Assembly (NCBI GenBank): GCA_007922195.1
Contig: ML682005.1
Coordinates: 41,346,531-41,410,530 of the forward strand
DNA: 64,000 nt
Source of the DNA: Podocnemis expansa
Lineage: Eukaryota; Chordata; Testudines; Podocnemididae
Reading direction: 5' to 3'
Shown: positions 50,101-62,001 of the stretch, piece by piece
Layout: every line of letters begins with the position of its first letter
How positions within the stretch are numbered: position 1 is the first letter of the stretch
Translations under genes and position numbers: made by a program
The notes under the pieces: generated by a model
Databases searched by the model: none
What the model was told of the DNA's origin: nothing
Seen by the model: only the letters and a program-made list of their open reading frames with translations

Positions 50101-53100
50101 TTAAGTCATGGAGTAACCATAAACCTGAAGCTCCAGAGTGCTATTTGATTTCTGACACTTTTCAGAGCATAGCTGCATTCCAAACTGAAAAGTGCCTCTG
50201 TAATGCACCATAACACAGAGTGAGAGGAAAGAACAAGCACTATAAAATGGCTAACAATAAATGCAGTTTTTATATCAAGATTCTTCGAGCAGGCACAGGC
50301 TCCATCAACAGCTTGATGGAACTGTACAGAACTGCTCAGCTAAACACGTAGTAGACAAGGGTGAATGCAACTAGTGGCTCCATGGACATTGCCACAATCA
50401 TACACTTAAACAGCTGTTGGTTTACTCTAGTAGAATCTGAATGTTAAGCTATGTCCACGTCCAATCCTAAAATGTCTAATGCCATTTCAGCTCCTATTAT
50501 GAGGAGCTGAAGCCAGTTTAGCACTGGGGTGGCTCAACAATTAGATCACTATTACTAGTTATATGTACCTTTGCAGCCTATTCCTCATGATAATGCATCT
50601 GCCTGTATTTTGGTCCAGCTGCTGTTCTTTGTGGTAATGCACTTGGAAGTTGTATCCACAAAGCTGATGAGGTCAGGCATTGCTGCGAGAATACCCAACA
50701 GCTCACTAACTGATGTGTGCACTCACAAGGAACAATAGACAGACTATTTCAGCTTTACCAGGAGCGTTCTCAGAATAGTAGGGCTCTATAAGCACTAGGA
50801 CACCAAAATCTGGACAGCAATACAAAGTGCAGAGGACAAGCACTGAAATTATAGCATTGATTCTCCCAGCCCTTCAATGCCATGACCATGACAGATGCCA
50901 TTGGAAGGGGAGACTAGGAGCTATGATCGTTCTCAGGCACTGTGGCTGGTGATTGTCCGTGGATATGAATGACCACCAAAAGTCCTTTGCCAGCTTGGCA
51001 GGGCACACCGACTACAGGGCTCCTGGATTTGGGGATGGAAGGGTATATAAATGCTGTCCACTTGCTAGCCCAGCATAAGTAATGGTTATCCATACAATTT
51101 TATTAAGTTGTTTAAACTGTTTAGATTTGGTACAGGTAACAAGATGGACTTCTTGCCAAATGACCTTTCTGGATCACATGTGCAGCAAAATGGGTCAAAT
51201 ATCTATTTTAAACACATAAGAGGCCATTGTGGACGTAATCTCAACCAGTATGCAGTGTCCTCTGGCAGCACATCGTGTTTCATTACTAAAGGGTACCTGT
51301 GAATTTCTGGGTCATGATCTTTTCTGCAGCATGTAAGGTGGGCTTAAAGAAAGATGATTTTCCACTGTTACCAGATGCTATTCAGACTTCCCTATGGTCA
51401 TGCCCCTTCCACCTTCACTCAGGAAGTCTTCTGCTTCTGGTCCCACAAACAGAGTGGCAGCTCACTAATCTTCTACCTCATGTTACAGCCCCTGCTTTTA
51501 CAGCCAAATTTGGGGGCAGTAGTACCCCCCCCCCACTCCGAGATTGTTACCTGAATAGGGCACCTCATTGAGCTTTCTCTGGCCCCTGGTCCCTCCTGTC
51601 TCCCTGTCAAGCATGGTGAACTTAGCCAAACGGAACAGGCAAAAGACTTAGGGCTACTCTGCCAATGAGGAGACCCATGCAGAGGCTACACAGATGGAGT
51701 TTTGCTACACGTACTCCCAAGTCTACAAAACCTTGCTCTCTGCCGAGGACAGGGACTCCGAATATAAATAGCATGCTGATATCTCTGTATATATTCACAG
51801 CAGTTATTTCCCCTTTGGACACCCTCTTCAACACCAGCAACCCTATAAACTAAACCATGCTCACTGATTAAAGACTCTTTAATCAGGGTCAGATATTCCC
51901 CGTGAAGTTCCCCAGTCCATTCTATCTTAACTCACAGGCCCCAGGCCATTTTCTTAAGTGAGTAACTGAATTACTTTACCAGATCCCTTGTTTTCTAATG
52001 CTCCTTCCCAAGAGGAAAATCTGTAATCTCTTGGGGCTAGCCCCTCTATATTTCCTCTCCAATTATATAACTAAATTTGGAGGAATGCTGGGGCTTTTGA
52101 GGAAAAAAACAACTAGAACCACATTTTAAAACACTCTGGCCACTTTTCTCTGGGTTTTAGAAAACTGTGCGCGCCAAGCAAGAGAATGTTTTATCTTTAT
52201 AAAACAATCATGCAGATTAGAATAACTGACATAATGCCCAGAACATTCAGGATACAGCATTTTCCACCCCCCCATCCGCTTCAGTTTTTAAATTTCATCT
52301 TGTTCCACCCAAACAAGCCTGTTCAATTGCCCTCTCTCCCTTCATGCCCATTTTACTTTTCAAAAATTTGTTTTAAATACCCCCCAAACACCTGTACATG
52401 CATCTTTCACTAATGAAAAAGCAGAGAAAGTGACAGCGTAGGAAGTGTATTGTGAGACCAGTGCTCATAAACTAGATATTATTCAACATGACAACGAAAA
52501 ACAAACCAGCCAAAACACAATGACCTCATAGCTCTCTTCATTCTCAAATTTTTTTTTAACATGAAAAGCCTAATTTCTGCTCATTTTAAGATATAATTAA
52601 ATCAAACTAGCCTTGAGTTCATTAAATTGAACAGTAACATTTTTGTTCATACCTCTTTCATCAGCATTCTCCTTTATTTTAGTCTTAACATCAAGGTCTG
52701 TTTTAAATTCATCAGATGTTATGTTAGCTCAACCTTCTCGTAATCTCATCTCTAAACTGCTGTGTATTTCATTCAGTAACTGAAGACGGATGACACTACA
52801 ATCTCCCAGGAGACCAGGAAGGCAGTATAGAAGCAAATGGAGCACAAAAACATGAACAAGTAGGCCAGAAACAGCAGAGCTAAAAAAAATACTTACACTT
52901 GTACAGCAGAGTGTCTCCAAGCAGCAAAAAAAGAAAAGGAAAAAAAGAAAGAAAAAGAAAGAAAACAGAATATGAATGGAGGGAAGACAAAGCAACAGCA
53001 GTTCCCAAGGAGAGAGGCAAACTAAAACTCACCAAAAGTAAAGAAAACTAAAGCCAAAACACTTACAAGTCTTAGCAGGAAGGTGATATGCAGGAATGAG

Positions 53101-53169
53101 ATAAAAACCCTTCATATGGAGAGAGGCATGGCAATAGGTTTCCGTTCTTCATTTTTGTATGGTATATTT

Positions 53170-53346
53170 AACCAGGGCTGTGGCTTACAGCTAAATTAAG
53201 ACCTGTCATTTTCAACCAATGCAGCTCCACCAATGGGAGCAACACCTGAACTCATCCTGTGCTCAGGCTTCTCCTATTGCTACTAATAGTGGAATTTTAC
53301 TTGTAGCAAATTGAACACCTGATTTTTCCTAGTGTAGACAAGGCTT
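53170..53346. mobile_element. Possible Harbinger-type MITE fragment
   Basis: The right end reads CCTAGTGTAGACAAGGCTT, matching the inverted terminal repeat of these MITEs. The left end is not clear. Confidence 0.35.
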
Positions 53347-53919
53347 CTGATTAAAACCTTTAGCTTTATCATAGAGAGCATTTAAGCAAAGAAAACACAC
53401 AGATTTCCTTAAAAGAATGTAAATTAGGTTCACCTGAGTCCTAAATATCAACACTATCATGTAGAAACCTAGAGACTTAAACGTAACAGAGTTTAGAGTA
53501 AGGAAAAGTGCTTACATTTAATACCATGATGCCTTAGGCCTGCACAATAATAAGGTGCCACAGATATTCTCAAATTTTTCAGACTGAAAAATTAACACTT
53601 TCAAGCACTCTGTTTAACAGCACCATGATGGATATTGTTTTTATAATGCTTAACGTGCTGTCCTTTAACTTGCCAAGGAAAGGTCTGCAATGCAACAAAA
53701 TACTATATGATTCTTAGGAATGCGAAGTTCATTGTGTAGCTATTCAAGGGACAGAAAGTTTAACTATTCAATGGACAGAAAATCTTTTTTTTTTTTTTTT
53801 AGATTTTCTTATCAGGCAGAGTGTTTCCCTGATGTTATCTGCAGCTAACTGTCTCAAAGACAAAAGTGCTTCTGAAGGACGAGAAAAAAATCCTCACATA
53901 AGCATCATGTTCTTTATCT

Positions 53920-54560
53920 CCCACACTTGGCTGGGAAATCCCATCTGGCTCTAGCGCATACAACCTTGGCTTTATCTTGGACTACATTCTCCTCCGCTAT
54001 ATTTGTCTGGCCAACCTGCCTGTTATCCACCCACTGCTGCCACATTAGTTTTGTATGCTGGTTGCCCACAATTCTACCATAATCATCCTTTGACTTTTCA
54101 TTGTTTCCCATCTTGATGGACTACATTAACTCCATTCTCTAGAGACACCTCAAATTCTGGTTGTCCAGAATCTACCAGGGTACAAATACTTCTCTACCCT
54201 CCTTCTCAGACATATATGGCCACCACACTCTTACTCTGAAACATTATCTCTGGACACCAAACCATTTTGCAATCCAAGTCCAACTGCCTCTGATTTTGAA
54301 AGCACTCATAAAACTTGCTGCCCCCCCCCCAATCCTGTTTCTTGGCCCACATTTTCCTATTCCTCTCAATTTGTTCTGCCATGAACTCATCTCTGTCCCT
54401 TTCCAGGCCTTCCAGTACTAGGAAATCCTGCTCTCCCATAGCTCTGGCTGTCTGAAACAGTTTTCCTGTACTCTTCCAGCACACCTCTTTGAAACTGCTC
54501 TGGAAAACTGTATTCTTGTAGATGATTTGGGAAACATTCTAGGCTGGGGATCATGATATG
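53920..54560 (+). mobile_element. Possible L2-like LINE relic
   Basis: Pyrimidine-rich sequence with ATTTTGAAAGCACTCATAAA, TCTGTCCCTTTCCAGGCCTT and a CTTTGAAACTGCTCTGGAAA end has the character of L2/CR1-like 3' regions, but the match is loose. Confidence 0.3.
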
Positions 54561-55465
54561 CCTCAGCTCTGTATAATGCTCATTACTTACAAGTCTTTTT
54601 GAACATGCTTCTCAGTGCACTGCTATGGGAGTTAGGCTATTCCACAAAGTCTTGCTTGTTAAACCTTCCTTCACAGTGAAAAACATTCACTACACGGCCT
54701 GGGTGCAGCCTGAAATGGAGGAGCTGTTTCATTAACAATTGTGAGTGGGGCACAAAGCTGTGGTGGATGCAAAAGAGTTTTCTGATGGGCTGCTTCTTTT
54801 CCGACTAATCTCCTGAAGGAACAAAATCACTGCCATAAAGCATATTTATGCTATTTACATAGCTGCTGGAATGGCAAAACATGTTTGCTCTTTTCCATTA
54901 TCTGTTAAATACATGCTGAGTGCCTTCATTTTACATAGGCATTACGCGTGACTTGTGGTTTGAAGCTTATTTGAAAACCAGCACCAGAGGAACACCCACA
55001 ACTTTTTTCAATATTTTGTCTTTTTGGCTAAAGAGCAAAGAATGTCACATAGCCTGGGTCCAAAAATGTTATCTACCTTGAAAATGTAGAATCTTTTGAG
55101 AAATATTTTTCCAAAACTAAATAACTCTTACAATAAGGCTCCCATGCTTGCATTTAGAAGTGAAACTCCATCAAAACCCTTCTTCATAGTCATTGTTTTT
55201 TGTAACACTCCACTGCTGCAGAGGTACTTAAAAAGCTCAGCTGAGATTAGGGCCTCAGTGAGAGAGACAGCTTCCAAAGAGTTTGCAATCTAAGACCTTG
55301 GTGCAACAAAGCTTTATGCAAATACTTAACTTTCAACCTGTGACTCCTTCCATTAAAGTCAAAAGAACTACTCACATACTAAGTTACAGTCTAAATAGCT
55401 TTGCTGGATTGGTGTCTAAACAGACAAAAGAGAGAGCAAAAAGAAACTCTATAATCCTCATTTGA

Positions 55466-55575
55466 CATTTGGGGAACAAAGGCACAGAAACTGCTAAGCT
55501 ACTTGCCCAGAGTGACCCAGGAAACTGATTGTGGAACTAGGAACTGATTCCAGACCTAGAGAGCTCCCTCTGTAA
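55466..55575 (+). mobile_element. MIR/CORE-SINE relic
   Basis: GGGGAACAAAGGCACAGAAA, TAAGCTACTTGCCCAGAGTG, ACCCAGGAAACTGATTGTGG and ACTGATTCCAGACC follow the MIR core in order. Confidence 0.7.
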
Positions 55576-55715
55576 CAATTTACCTGCAATCTCAGACTTC
55601 CTTTTCATTCTTCACAAATAAAGTAACCCAACTTCTAGAGTAAGTGAGGACACCACTACTGAAGACGGAGCACAAAAGAGCATGTAATCTTCAAACACAG
55701 TTTCAGTGAAAATGA

Positions 55716-55991
55716 GGCCCAGTCTACACTTGCCATGCTTTTTGGAGGCAGTTGACAGGAGGTATGCAAGATACATAAAATGCCTTACTTATCTCCGTTG
55801 CCTCACTAATGCCCACTTACCTCCCACTATACACTGTGCTAAGGCAATGCTCTCTGGTCACTTTAGCATTACACCACTGCCAGGGCTGGAGTTAGTATTG
55901 TGAACTCCAGAGCAACTCAGCACCTGCTTAGCTGCACCTGGAAGAGCATGCTGACAGCGGTGATTTTCCTGCCACCTGTATAGACATAGTC
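55716..55991. mobile_element. Harbinger-type MITE, 276 bp
   Basis: Ends GGCCCAGTCTACACTTGCC and CCTGTATAGACATAGTC are inverted. The flanks are both TGA (55713-55715 and 55992-55994), compatible with a decayed TWA duplication. Confidence 0.65.
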
Positions 55992-56150
55992 TGAGACTGG
56001 GAAGGAGAAGAGAGGAAATTCTCAAAGGCAAATAACTGGCAGAGGGACTATATATTTTCAAGAATTTAAGATATTACAAAGAATCAAAGAAATTAGATGT
56101 ATTTACAAAAAAAAAAAAAAAAGACTTGGCAATGTACTTTTAACTGATAC

Positions 56151-57122
56151 TAAGGGTTCTCAAACTGTGGGTTGCCCCCCCGGGGGGGGGGGGGGGGGGG
56201 TGTTGCACAGAATTCTTTTCTGAGATTTGCAATTTGCTTTGATTAAACCAGGGTTGTCAAACTTATGGCCTATGGCCCATAGCTGGCCTGCCAAGGATGC
56301 TGAACCAGCCAGTGGAGCTGCTGCCTGGGAGCTCTCTAAAGCAGGAAACAGCAAACGCCCGCTGCTGGCAGATCAGAGCAGGGTTAGGCATGTCCCCACT
56401 GCTCCCACCCCCACTCTTTGACTCACTCACATGATCCAAGTGATCCAGCCAATCCCAGCTCAGCTCTGCTGTGGTCTGCTGACCAATCAGAGTGTCAGTC
56501 ACAGCAGGCTAGGCTGGGCATCTAGAGAGCTACAGCACAATGCACAAACCACAAACAAGAAAAGAAAAGGGGGGCAGGAACCATGTGGGGAATGAGCCAT
56601 TCAAAGGCAAGCAGGAACTGAGCCCAACCAAAGCCCAGCATGCTGGATGACTGATACCAAATTGGGGAGAAGGGGGGGGGGGGAGGAAGGAGCCCAGCCT
56701 GTCTGTGACTGAGACTGGATTGACTGCCTGCGTGGGGTAGGGGAAATGGAAAGGGTAGGCATCTGGGAGCTGCCCAGCAGGAGAAGGTGGAAGGGTCTGA
56801 AATCTGCTCAGCAGGCGAAGGGGAAGTCTGGGAGCTACCAAGGAGGGGTAGGAGGATGGTTCTGGAAGGTGCCCAGCAGGGGAAGGGAGGGGTCAAAGAG
56901 CCAGAGTGGGGAAGGGGAGCCCACAGGACAGGGAAAACAGAAGGTATGGGAGAGTGGGCAGGGTAGAGGAGGAGAGGTGAAAGGGGAGCCCATGCTGCTC
57001 TGAATGTGACAGGGGAAATAACCCTAACCCCAGTGAAATCATTAGCTTTATTCATAGGAGGGTTGCACAAATTCATTCATCATTTTAGCGGGTTGCAGTA
57101 TTGCAAAGTTTGAGAACCCCAG
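56151..57122. mobile_element. hAT-type element, about 970 bp (copy 1 of a pair)
   Basis: Ends TAAGGGTTCTCAAACTGTGG and AAAGTTTGAGAACCCCAG are inverted. The interior is nearly collinear with 59022-60516, including CCAATCCCAGCTCAGCTCTG, ACAGCACAATGCACAAA and AAAGGCAAGCAGGAACTGAG. A second hAT-like start (CAGGGTTGTCAAACTTATGG) follows at 56250. The right half holds G-rich tandem units. A C-run/G-run at 56174-56200 may be unreliable. Confidence 0.75.
56740..57000. repeat. G-rich minisatellite inside hAT (copy 1)
   Basis: Degenerate units of about 35-40 bp containing CTGGGAGCTGCCCAGCAGG or related sequence and GGGGAAGG. The same array is at 60090-60310 in copy 2. Confidence 0.65.
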
Positions 57123-57339
57123 GATTATACAAAAGAAAAAAGTTTAACCAGACATTTTACACAAATCCCTGCTCAGTTCCCATGTCCTTGGGAAACACAA
57201 CCCTCAAGGCTACAATACCATTCCCCACACTTCCATTATTCTCAAGAGCAGAACTACTAGGGGCATTGCACATCTATAAATCATGAAAAGCATATCAGCA
57301 CTCACTGGAGTACAGTAGTAAGTTAACCATTCTTCCTTG

Positions 57340-57440
57340 TTCCAAAGGGGTAGCCATGTTATTCTAGTTCAGCAAAACAAACAAGTAGTCTTGTGGCACT
57401 CCCGTGAAAGCTCATGTAATAAATAAATGTGAAATCTTTA
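57340..57440 (+). repeat. Reptile interspersed repeat, GTGTTAGTCTAG type (copy 2)
   Basis: CCAAAGGGGTAGCCATGTTA, TTCTAGTTCAGCAAAAC, TAGTCTTGTGGCACTCC and GTGAAAGCTCATGTAATAA; shortened relative to 33655-33795. Confidence 0.6.
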
Positions 57441-58129
57441 AAAGTGCCTTGTTCATTCTCCCTTGGACCACTGAGTCTTTGGGTGGGTATGTGGCTAACC
57501 CATCACTGTATAAGAATCGAGGAACATGGCATAAACAGCGTTTTGGTTCAGTAACACTTCCAACTTTATATCATATTTTAAAGGGTACATTCTCAGCAGA
57601 GAGTGCAGGGATTTAGCCAAGTATTTTCCATTTTATACTGATGAAGTCACTACGTCATTATCCTTGACATCTGCCCTAGCATACCATTATCCTTGAAAAT
57701 TAAATGGAGTACTAAAATACCTGACTTAACTAACTATCTGGTCTAATATTCAACTGCAAAGACAATATATTGTTTAGACATAAATCAAGAACCTGGTTGT
57801 CGGCTGATGAATTCAGTGGAGCTATGCTAATTAACATCAGTTCAGGATTCAACCTTCAAGGCACTTCTTGAGTTTGCAATTTATTTACTATCTACACAGG
57901 GAGTACAATGGGTTTTATGTTTGTAAAATGATATGTATATCACAAATGTAAGGGATGTATTTGTTTTACTTCTTTCAAGAAGTGATAGTAGAAAACAATA
58001 CACAGTTCTGAATCTGTTCATTTCAGTCTCATCTAAGTTGTATTGACTTTTAGAATTACTTTGCATAACAATGGCCTACAAAGAAAAGTGGTAGCAATGG
58101 AATAGGATAAACGTAGATTTCTCTTTAAT

Positions 58130-58215
58130 TTAGTGGGAGTGGTCCTGCCTCTGGCAGGGGGTTGGACTAGATGACCTATGAGGTCCGTTCCAACCCTATG
58201 ATTCTATGATTATTT
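58130..58215 (+). mobile_element. CR1 LINE 3' terminus
   Basis: GGGGTTGGACTAGATGACCT, GAGGTCCGTTCCAACCC and TATGATTCTATGATT are the diagnostic CR1 3' end with its 8-bp-type tail repeat. Confidence 0.9.
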
Positions 58216-59769
58216 TCATTTTACTAGCCATGAAACCTTTACTTTGCTACTTGTTGAGATGTGGCTCATACGCATACTGAGAAATTCAGCAAAATTGTAG
58301 ATACATTTTTGTTTTAACTAGAAATACTGTTTCTATAGAATTTATTTTAAGCTACATAATGCCTACTATTAAAGTATATGGGGGGGGGGGGAGCCAAAGC
58401 TTCAGTTCCAAGGAAGTAAAGGCCTCCTTGGAATAAATTTAACAGTTCCTGAAAGTATTTATAAACTCACAGTTCTTCATCTTGGGTAATTTTATCTTTA
58501 GGAACCATGTGTGCAGAACAATTTGCATGTGGTTCAGAATATACGTTCAGTTTCATCCATTTTGTAAGCAAAATGGATACTCAAAAACATCTTGAATTAT
58601 CTCTTTTCTACAGAGCTATTTAAAGATCTGAAATCCAGGATGGAGCTAAGGGCCATTTGTACAGCAAGCATCCTTCTTTAGAAAACTAAATAACTCCAGT
58701 ATTTGCATTTTGATCTGAAGCAGCATCTCTATGTCGAATACTGTAAATACTGGGCGGTTTAATTAAGATGCAATTCTAAGGTAATCTGAGCATTTTAAAG
58801 GATGTCCATTGTGTATTTTATTGGCGAACAATGTCAGTAAAACCTTTGTGCTTCTGAGCTCATAGGCTGGATATTAGAAGTTTGTAGAAAGGATTTGATT
58901 TATTTGGTCCTGTGGATGTGGATATTGTAGCAGCATCAGATCCTCACTGGAAATGGGAAGGAAAAAAAAAAAAAAAAAAGACTTTTGCACCTCTCCTTTT
59001 CATGCTCCGATTGATCCAACCCAGGGGTTCTCAAACTGTGGGCTGCAACCCCCCCCCCCCGGGGGGGAGGGTCACAAGCAACTGGGAGGGGGGTCCACAA
59101 AATTTTTGAGAGTTTTGTAATTTGCTTTGATTAAAGCAGGGGTGTCAAACTTACGGCCCGTGGGATGGAGATGGCCAACCAAGGGCACTGATCTAGCCAG
59201 TGGAGTTGCTACCTGGGAGCCCTCTGCAGCAGCAAACGATAAACACCAGCTGCTGGCAGAGCAGAACAGGGTCAGGTGTGTTCCCCTGCCCCCCAACTGA
59301 CTCACTCACATGATCCAAGTCACAGCACAGGGGAACAAAGGAAGCGCTCCAGCCAATCCCAGTTTAGCTCTGCTGCGGTCTGCTGACCAATTAGCGTCTC
59401 AGCCACAGCAGGCTGGGCCGGTGTTCTGGAGAACCACCATAACACCCCCAACCAAATGATCATGGTCAGTCAGAGTCAGTCAGCATGTTAATCTAATTGA
59501 CAGCACAATGCACAAATACCAGATCAAGGCTTTAAAGAGAAGCTGCTAAAATAAAGTTTATTTGCAGATTTGATTGCTTTGCTTCAGAGCTTAATAGGGA
59601 CTTTGGATTTTTCTCTCATTACAACAGATGATTTGACCTCATCTTCCTCTATATGCTGTTCTCCAGTGTTTGAATCTTTGAAACTGCTTTGATTTCCTGT
59701 TACAGTGTGACCTGCTGCCATGACTTACACTTCCCGGCATTTATTTCCTCCCATTATGTGAGTTCCCCC

Positions 59770-59908
59770 ATCTTCAAAGCAGCTGATGAAGTGGGATTTT
59801 CTCCCATGAAAGCTCATGAAATACAAAAATTTGTTAGTCTTTAAGTACCACAGGACCCCTTGTTTATTTTACTGAACTAGACTAACACTGCTGCCCCTTT
59901 GGAACTTG
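59770..59908 (-). repeat. Reptile interspersed repeat, GTGTTAGTCTAG type (copy 3, reversed)
   Basis: CTGATGAAGTGGGATTTTCT, CATGAAAGCTCATGAAATAC, TTGTTAGTCTTTAAGTACCA and TAGACTAACACTGCTGCCCC; the reverse of 33655-33795. Nested in the hAT element. Confidence 0.7.
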
Positions 59909-60089
59909 ATGAAAAGAAAAGGTGGCCAGGACCGACATGGGAACAAGCCAATCAAAGGCAAACAAGAACTGAGCCCAACCAAAAGCCAGTATGCTGAATG
60001 ACTTACAGTGAGTGGGGAAAAAGGGGGGGAAGGAAGGAGCCCAGCCTGCCTGTGACTGAGACTGGACTGACTGCCTGCACGGAGTAGGG

Positions 60090-60310
60090 GAAGTAGAAAG
60101 GGTAGGGGTCTGGGAGCTGCCCAGCAGGGGAAAGAGGCTCAGGGAGCAACCCAGTAGGAGAAGGTGGAGGGGTCTAAAAGCTGCCTAGCAGGGGAAGGAG
60201 AAGTCTGGAAGCTGCCCAGGAGGGGAAGGGAGGTGGTTCTTGGAGCTGCTCAAAAGGGGTTTGGAGGGGGTCAGAAGGCTGCCCAGCATGGGAAGGGGTC
60301 TGGGAGTCAA
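60090..60310. repeat. G-rich minisatellite inside hAT (copy 2)
   Basis: Five or so degenerate units built on GTCTGGGAGCTGCCCAGCAG and GGGGAAGG, corresponding to 56740-57000. Confidence 0.7.
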
Positions 60311-60934
60311 GTGTGGGGAAGGAGAGCCCATAGGACAGGGAAAAGGGAAGGTATGGGAGAGCCTGCAGGGGAGGGGAAAGGGAAATCCATGCTGCTCTGA
60401 ATGTGACATTGGAAATAACCCTAACCCCAATGAAATCATCAGTTTTATTCCAAGGGTCACACAAATTCATTTATCATTTTAGAGGGTCGCAGCATCGCAA
60501 AGTTTGAGAACCCCTGACCTACCCCTTGAACTGATCAACATCCAAGGCACAAATGCCAGTAACTGCTTTACCACAGGTAGATTTTCAGAGGCAGAGGCTG
60601 CATCAATTTTGTATTCTGAAAGCTATGACACTTCAGACATGAAACAGTAGAGATTTATGCCAGAGAACCAGACATAAATTACTTGGGGGCAGCAAATGGA
60701 TTAGCAGCCTCTCTGCTCAGAATGTCAAGATACGAGGCACTCTTCCTGAAAACTCAAGTTAACAGAGCCATCATGCTCTCCAACGGACAAAACACCCAGT
60801 CACAAGAGGCTGTCAGGTATATCTCCCTAGCATACAGATAATCTTAAATCCTTTGGGCCACTTCTATAATATCATTACTAAATACAATACACATGAATGA
60901 GAAAATAAAAATCTCAAGCCCTCTGAAGTAAAAA

Positions 60935-61186
60935 AGCATATCTGCACTGCAGTTTGATGCCCACAGCCGGCCCATGGCAGCTGACTCAAGCTAGAGAGAC
61001 TCAGGTCATGGGTCTGTTTAATTGTGGTGTAAATGTTTGCATACAGCCCATGCTCTGAGACCCTCCCTCCCTGCAGGTCTCCAGCCCAAGTTTGAATATC
61101 TACACTGCACTGAACGAGTCTCTTAGCTGGAACCAGAGACAGCCAGCACAGGCCAGTCATGAGAGTCTAACTGCAGTGTAAATAAG
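60935..61186. mobile_element. Palindromic Harbinger-type MITE (GC-rich family, copy C)
   Basis: The left end is GCATATCTGCACTGCAG and the right end CTAACTGCAGTGTAAATA. Reversed internal modules include CATGGCAGCTGACTCAAGC and GACAGCCAGCACAGGCC. Same family as 15360 and 34014. Confidence 0.6.
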
Positions 61187-61217
61187 TCAAGTAAAGCATG
61201 TGGAAAACCCCATAGCT

Positions 61218-62001
61218 CCAGGATTGGCCACACAGGCTCAGTGAGCCCCCTGTGGGTCCCTGACTGTCCCCTTCTGGCTCCCTGGCACTCTCCTCCAGGG
61301 AGCCAGGTGTGCTCCATGTGGCACTGGGATGCTAGGGGAACTCCCGGCTGGCCCCAACATTGGAGCTGAATAAGGTGGCTCCTGTCCAGCATAGCCCCCC
61401 TCTTCCAGGGTCACCCTCCCCCTCCCCACCACAACCGCAAGAGACCGAGACAGTCCAGCAGTCACACCATGGCCCTTAGCGCTGGTGAGGGAGTGCAGGC
61501 AGGCGGCCCTCCCTTCCTCTTCCCGTCCCTCCCTCCCTGTGCTGGCGGAGCAGAGCAGAGCTGCCCTATCTAATCCCAGTCAGCTGCGGCTGGTGCAGAG
61601 CTGCAGCTTGCAGGGGCAGGGCCCTGGAGTGGCTTGATCTGAAGAGTTCAGACCACTTCGCCTCTGCCCACCCCAGGGCTGAAGGGGCTCGATCCTGGCC
61701 CAGGGCAAAGCGGTCTGACCTCTTCGGAGTGGGCCGCTCCAGGACCCTCCCCCCACAAGCTGCATCTCCGCACTAGCTGCTCTCCTCCCTCCCCGTGGCA
61801 AGGCACAGCTAGCTGGTGATAGATGGGGAGTGCTGCTCCACCCTGCCAGTGGACCAGAGAGAGGGAGGGAAAGCCACCTGCATATCTCCCGCCAGTGCTA
61901 GGGGCCGCGGCATGGCCGCTGGGCTGGCTTGGGCTCATGTGGTTGGAGTGGGAGGGTGGGAGAGAAATAGCTCTTCGGCTTTTTTGGGTTGCAGGCCCCT
62001 G
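61218..62001. mobile_element. Candidate hAT-type GC-rich element
   Basis: A GC-rich island of about 780 bp whose flanks CCATAGCT (61210-61217) and CCCTAGCT (62002-62009) agree at seven of eight positions. The right end GTTGCAGGCCCCTG looks like a hAT terminus, but the left end is a poor inverted match. Confidence 0.4.

Larger units (their letters stand above)
59022..60516. mobile_element. hAT-type element, 1495 bp (copy 2 of a pair) with a nested insertion
   Basis: Ends CAGGGGTTCTCAAACTGTGG and AAAGTTTGAGAACCCCTG are inverted repeats of about 17 bp. It is collinear with 56151-57122 except for roughly 390 bp at about 59520-59908, which contains a reversed reptile repeat. Flanks ATCCAACC and ACCTACCC agree weakly. 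A nested hAT-like start (CAGGGGTGTCAAACTTACGG) is at 59139. Confidence 0.8.

Noticed and set aside
51108..51571. Overlapping plus-strand open frames with a gene-like look
   Set aside because: No recognisable domain, no splice context and no partner exons; the surroundings look like decayed repeat sequence that I cannot name.
56522..57076. 184-codon minus-strand open frame
   Set aside because: It falls inside the hAT element and its minisatellite; the equivalent frame in the sibling at 59022-60516 is broken, and the translation is Pro/Ser/Leu-rich.
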